A stretch of 64,000 nucleotides of DNA from Schistocephalus solidus (Eukaryota > Platyhelminthes > Cestoda > Diphyllobothriidea > Diphyllobothriidae), in the NCBI GenBank assembly GCA_017591395.1, contig WEDG01003266.1:1-64000 (forward strand), read 5' to 3'. Every line of letters begins with the position of its first letter. Position 1 is the stretch's first letter. The notes beneath the pieces were generated by a model. It saw nothing but the letters and a program-made list of their open reading frames with translations, did not search any database and was not told where the DNA came from. Below, piece after piece: positions 58,919 to 64,000 of the stretch. The position numbers were made by a program, and so were the translations under genes.

Positions 58919-60494
58919 TTATTGAATAGGGCATTGTGTGCAAGGGTTAGATTGTAGTTCCCCTAATGGATAACCGCAGGCCTATGTTCGTATGACTTTT
59001 TAAATACACGTCAAGCGTAACCTATTGAATAATGCTTATTCAAAAGATGTACCAGGTCCCGCGAACCTCATACGATTAAATGAGCTGGCTTTTTAAGTGC
59101 CCCAATGACATCTGAATAGAGCCTTTTTACACCTAAACCTGAAGGCAAAGCAACGAATGAAAAGGGGCAATTTCAAAGAAGATAGATGTGCAATTACTGA
59201 GTATTGATCTCGTACAGGAAGTCATATTCACAGACGGGGAATGCAACAAAAAATACCAACAACTTAGCCGTTTTCTATGCAAACAACGAGGGAGGGAGGT
59301 AGGGAGGCATGGGCTGAAGACACGCCATCTCAATTGAACCACTGGCAACAGTTGCTATTTTTTTCATGGAACGTGTAGCACTCAGTTGCATATACATGTG
59401 TGCAATGTGGATTTTATCACCCCTAATTTGCCATGATATGATTACGGAGATACTGTAGGTGCTCAAAAGCGCCAATATTTCCGTTAAACTGCATAAATTC
59501 TTAGTCTTTGCCTAACGGTCTCTGACTCAAAAGCACAGGATTCTAGGAAAAGCGCAATTGCTCTCCGCCGTGCGTCTTGCGTAACTATATGAGAAGGAGG
59601 TGAGGAGCTAACCGAGGACCGAGTTTTCCCCATCTATTATCAGCGTCCGAAACATACCGTGATATTGCAAAGTCGTTAATTAACGTACGCGTGTAGCAGC
59701 ATAGCGACGGCATTCTATAAATACTGCAACTACCTATGTACGAATTACCCGTATATGATACTGTCTCTGATGATGATTTCGAGTTAGAATCTGAAACGTC
59801 AGGCGAATAAAGCTCTTTCCCCAGCGATTGCATCTGTTTTTTTTCTCAATTTTTGATGCTTTACCTAATGCATTTTAATCTGGAATTATAACATGTCAAC
59901 ACTGTTGCCAACAGAAATAAGTTCGAATATATTGGTGCCAATATATATATATATATATTTCATAAATCAACAGATGTCTAGTATTTATGTTACAGAGTAG
60001 ATAACTTCCTTTAAGGGAAATATATGTTCAGTTCCAGGCTAAGAAAAAAATCAAAGTTTTCATGTTATCAGCACTTGCCTCGTGAGCTAATATTTCGAGA
60101 TTTGTATGTTGGCATTTATCGACGGATGAACTGTTTTGGTTGAACGCATCTAATAGAATGAAATATAAACAAACCGTTTAACAGTCAATTATATATTGTC
60201 ATATTTAACGTTTTTTAGACATTTAAACCAGACATTTAGTGCCTAGGAACATAATGTAAGTTATATATTGCAATCTCATAACATAAAGTTTCTTTAAGAA
60301 ACTTTTTGGATAGGAATATAATTTAGCCAATCCGGGAAACCCAATTTTCAGCCAATGAAAATGCTTTTCCCTTAGCACAAGACATTCATTTTATTGCATC
60401 GAGATCAATGCTTAGCACATAATGCAAAGAGACCTCTATGTGGAATATGTTTGCACTGTAGTGCGTTCGGTTTGCCAACTGCCAGGAATTCAGA
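58919..60494. other. Unassigned DNA upstream of the GPCR exon
   Basis: No gene recognised. It should hold the GPCR promoter and any 5' non-coding exon. The sequence tttgccaactgccag/gaattcag just before the ATG could be a 3' splice acceptor (for an upstream exon or a spliced leader). Confidence 0.4.
59941..59958. repeat. (AT)9 microsatellite
   Basis: Nine uninterrupted AT units. Confidence 0.95.
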
Positions 60495-61108
60495 ATGAAA
60501 AATTCTTCCAACACAACTTTCCATAGAAGTGACAACATCACAAGCACTCTGCTTGAGCATGAAGCAATTTTGGAGGAGTTTAAATCCTACTTTAACACAC
60601 TTGGCTACATCCCCAACAAGCGAGTAATCTTGGCCCTTTACTGTTTAATATTCCTATGTGGAACTCTCCTTAACGTACTTCTTTTGCTCACAATTACACG
60701 GGTCCGAAATCCCAAGTCGACCTCGAATCGCCGAATGCTGATGATGCATGTACTCTGCGACCTGGCCTTGGTGTGGTTTGGCGTCCCCTACACCGCCTAC
60801 ACTGTTGTCTACAAGAACTGGCAACTTGGATCTGTGATGTGCCATTTGGCCTCCTTCCTTATCTACTTCATTGTAGCCCTTACAAACTTTCTCCTGGTTT
60901 CTATATGTCTGAACCGCAGTATCGCAATCGCCAGGTCTGGACGGCGTGCGGCTGAAACTGACTATGATGTCAACTGCCGGGTTTCGGCACTCTTATTTCT
61001 GGCTGTCACGCTGGCTATACTGATTGCTTTGCCCAGCGCTATTGTCTCCAAGGTGGTTAAACTTGTGGTAGATCCACGGATTGCAATGTTTTCTCCCAAA
61101 GTTTGCAC
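60495..61108 (+). CDS. Rhodopsin-family neuropeptide-type GPCR, first coding exon (partial)
   Basis: Encodes residues 1-204 plus two bases of the next codon. The extracellular N-terminus has three N-glycosylation sequons (N3, N6, N14). TM1 is about 44-67, TM2 about 81-105 with Asp89 (2.50) and Pro98 (2.59), TM3 about 113-138 with Cys116 (3.25), and TM4 about 162-186 with Pro180. Cys204 would be the second-loop partner of Cys116. Arg141 falls exactly at 3.50 but the usual DRY reads NRS. Position 1.50 is probably Thr57, not Asn, and no Trp is present in TM4. The KSTSN-to-TM2 junction and the WxLG...C entry to TM3 recall galanin/allatostatin- or NPY-like receptors; the ligand is unknown. TM5-7 must lie on later exons. 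The start is the first ATG of an open frame with a credible N-terminus. It may belong to a flatworm-specific peptide-receptor group. Confidence 0.85.
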
Positions 61109-61114
61109 GTATGT
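61109..61114 (+). other. Splice donor of the GPCR exon
   Basis: gtatgt follows ...gtttgcac, directly after the second-loop Cys codon, giving a phase-2 intron. The unspliced frame runs only seven more codons into AT-rich sequence before a stop. Confidence 0.7.
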
Positions 61115-64000
61115 TATTTTTTATATCATTTAAACAATAACAACAGTATACAGGCAACACCCTTATTGTTTATTACTTCAAAAATATCTTAAGCACGCAC
61201 AAGAAAATAAATATTATTAATCGCTCAATTAAAGAAACGCCTTTGTCAACTGAGGTTAAAGATTAGATTTTAATAGTGTGTTTTTTTCTTCAAGACATTT
61301 GCACATTATTTTTTGAACTTTATTCGGTAAAATGCGGAGGTAGAAAACATCCATAATGCATTTTGTCCTATGTTAAATTTTAGAGTGAATAGCATTAGAG
61401 TTACTTTTATGTTTAAAACGGGGGTGAAGATTAATGTTACGGTTAGTTTTAAACAGGGGAAAGGCTAATCTTCTTGGAATACCTGCGTAATAAAGGGGGT
61501 TTCTATTTGGAATAATCTTTCGGTAAATGGACGTAAAGATTATTTGCTTAAGCTTCTAGGCAGTAGTTTTTGTGTTTTGTTGCGGCAGATATTAGCCTAT
61601 AAATTATGGAATAAAGTAAGAAATCCTTATGATATCTAATTAAATTCACGGCACTTTTTGACTGGAGAAAATTTTTGTTTTAGGAACAACGTGTACAGCG
61701 TATCGCAGTTGGCATTATATTTCAAAAATCGTTAACCGGTTCAAAAAAGAAACCAGAACTCATACTTGGCTGTATTAAGATTGCTTAATTCTGTTATTTC
61801 TTGAAGCAAACAATATACATTTTGAAAGGGACCATCCTCTAGTCTAAAGGTTGGCACCTTCGTCAGATTTCTTAACTATTAAGCAAAAGCAACGAAAAAA
61901 ACTGGTTAACGTTCACGTTGATTCTTAACAGTCATCCGCTACCAGAAATAATATCGGTAAGTACAAGGAGTATCTAGGTGCCTATTTCTGACGAATTTGG
62001 CGTCGCAATCTGCTCCTATTTCAGGTTAACATGTAAGATTGAATATCGATTTAGGTGAGTTACTGAGAATATTCTGGTGCACAGGTGGTAAATGCTGACC
62101 TGACGTTGAGGTATGATTGATGAACGAGGAAACATAAGGCGAAAAGGGGTTTGCCGTATCCACTGTTTTCGTTGACAGCATTTATTTTGTTTTTGACTTC
62201 TTTATGCTATGCGAAAACCCGCAAAGCCTCTAGTTGCTGTGCAGACTGGCAAATTTTTTTTATAAAGTCACTAAAACCGGATTTGCAACCAGTTAACAGT
62301 TTAGTCATGAAATCCTCCGTGTCTATGGATATATATTCAGATCAGTCCATTTGCAAGAGCATTCGAAACCGAGTAAAAAGTTCAAACTCTGTGTGACAGC
62401 TTTAATTGTTGTATATAATCGACTTAACACAGATAACACAACCGGATATGCAAGATAACTAAAAAATGAGGCGTTTAAGTGACAACTTGCCAAATTTGTA
62501 GATTCAGTGCGTTTGGATGGGTTATTACTGTGACTCAGACTACCACATTTTGATGGCAAGGTCAATATGGATATTTTCAGGAAGCATTGTTACTTTTCAT
62601 ACAAGCTGTTGATAAGCTACTAATGAGAAAGAACCAAAATAAATAATATAAATAAACAGGTATATGAACGCTAAGCGTACATACATTTTTCCTACCTGTT
62701 ATCCATTAAGATAATTTAAATTGGCGGAAAAAAGCCGTTAAATATAAGGAAGATTTAGGGACAAGTTCGATTTCTCCTAGTGTTAGAAGAGCTTTGGCTA
62801 TCCTCCAATCTGTAACATTTGTTATAAACTTCCGCTCAAATGATCACCTTGAAGGCTTTTTTAAAGTTCTGTGGCCTAGCATACTATCTGTAGGGAAGAT
62901 TTCATATAGATTAATTAAAGTTCCAATATGTAGACTGGCCGACGAAGCATTGGCTGAAAATATTAACTGCATATGACACAATTTAGGGTCGTTGCTTTTG
63001 TATTGGCAAGTTACTAATTTATAGCAATGTCCAATAACCCAAAATATACTATAATAACAATAATGCAGCAAATAAGCATACATTTTACCTAAAAAAGGGT
63101 TAAAAAATGGCGCACTGGCTTACTAAGATGCAAGTTTAGATACTACATTAAGTTTCCTCATCAAGTGTTATGAGAGGAAAGCTTGGCTCTGAATGCACAA
63201 GGGGAAGAGTCCCTTCAATTAACTTACGTAAACGCTCTCTTACAAATAATTTAATATTCAAGTACTATAAGCTGTGGTTCCTTCAAGGCATAGTTTGAGA
63301 ATCAAAGTATTATTGTTTGATGTGGTATTTGAATTTTCCCGTTTTAGTTTTTTCATTTACAGTAGAGGTACTTTTTGGCTGCAAAAGGCTTACGTTTCCT
63401 TCTTTTATTACCAAGGATATATTCACATTTGTTAAATTAATTTGCATCATGTACGTTATTCTTATAGTCTGAAATTGCAGCAGATAGAAATGATAGTATT
63501 TATTTATTTGATGAAATTTAATTCTAAGCATAAGAGAGAATAAACTGTAAAAACGCTTCAACAAGCCATTACTGCATATCAGAAAAGTTACTGTAAATCA
63601 GAATTCAGAATTCAAATTTTGTTATAGTAACTAGAGAAGATATCCTTCGTGGTATTCATTTACTTATTTTTCTTTGAGAAAAAGCATTCTCGGTTTTATG
63701 CTGGCTATAGTATAAATGCTTTGATTTGAAAAAGTGAGGCGTGCCCACTATTTCAGCCCTATTCGGTTAACAAAAGTCCCAATGTACCAGGGATACTTGT
63801 ATGTAAACTTTTATGCTTGTCTCTTTTTCTGGATGCACAGTATTGATTAATTGAAGGCAATAAACTTTTCAGAATAATATGGTCCAACTAGGTAGCCGAG
63901 AGGACGCAAAACAGATATATCCACATATAATGTAGTAGATACGGAACTCACGTGTTCTGTTCTTCCTTGTGGCTTACTTTCAAGCCCCACCAGCAGCAGT
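61115..64000 (+). other. Probable GPCR intron and unassigned AT-rich DNA
   Basis: No convincing TM5-TM7 exon is visible to the window edge, so the first intron probably exceeds 2.8 kb. A weakly TM5-like frame at 62,151-62,396 is discussed under rejected items. A degenerate telomere-like piece (gggggtgaagattaatgttacggttag) lies at about 61,420-61,447. Confidence 0.45.

Noticed and set aside
62151..62396. TM5-like frame (FILFLTSLCYAKTRK) downstream of the GPCR exon
   Set aside because: The best acceptor (ttgacag at 62,178) gives the wrong phase for the phase-2 donor at 61,109. Acceptors in phase lack a pyrimidine tract, and the TM5 Pro is missing. It cannot be supported as exon 2.
1..64000. 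CRISPR arrays, operons or bacterial regulatory sites
   Set aside because: No regularly spaced direct repeats and no bacterial gene organisation; the window is eukaryotic.

Overview
Eukaryotic DNA, most likely from a flatworm and probably a diphyllobothriidean tapeworm (Spirometra / Dibothriocephalus / Schistocephalus type). The reasons are interrupted genes, long AT-rich gene-poor stretches, and many old retroelement fragments whose conserved protein blocks resemble families I associate with these cestodes. The assignment rests on recognition, not on a search. There is no bacterial organisation; most open frames are chance or lie antisense to transposon remnants.

Only one convincing host gene is visible: the first coding exon of a rhodopsin-family GPCR at 60,495-61,108 (+), ending in a good splice donor. 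Everything else that reads as protein is transposon-derived.

Layout. 0-2.6 kb: a GC-rich composite repeat (A), then the 5' half of a dead RTE-like non-LTR element. 2.6-14 kb: mostly unassigned DNA with a foldback repeat, tRNA-derived SINEs, a Penelope-like (PLE) fragment, and telomere-motif-like repeats including a 340-bp tandem duplication. 14.3-19.9 kb: a Ty3/gypsy-type LTR retrotransposon (14,992-19,507, minus strand) inserted inside the reverse-transcriptase region of an older PLE; removing it together with one target-site copy joins the PLE reading frame. 20-33.7 kb: AT-rich, with repeats and another PLE fragment. 33.7-43 kb: two closely similar RTE-type RT fragments and a dispersed repeat pair. 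43.7-47.6 kb: reverse-oriented repeat A beside a nearly full-span RTE-like pseudogene with endonuclease, RT and C-terminal zinc finger. 48-55 kb: AT-rich, with a repeat pair and telomere-like repeats. 55-59 kb: repeat A, a PLE GIY-YIG fragment, and a second, different non-LTR RT remnant. 60.5-64 kb: the GPCR exon and probable intron.

Most notable: (1) the nested LTR-in-PLE insertion with reconstructible empty site; (2) a TIR-flanked, telomere-like repeat whose core occurs in both orientations relative to its conserved 3' module; (3) the GPCR's loss of several near-invariant class A residues.
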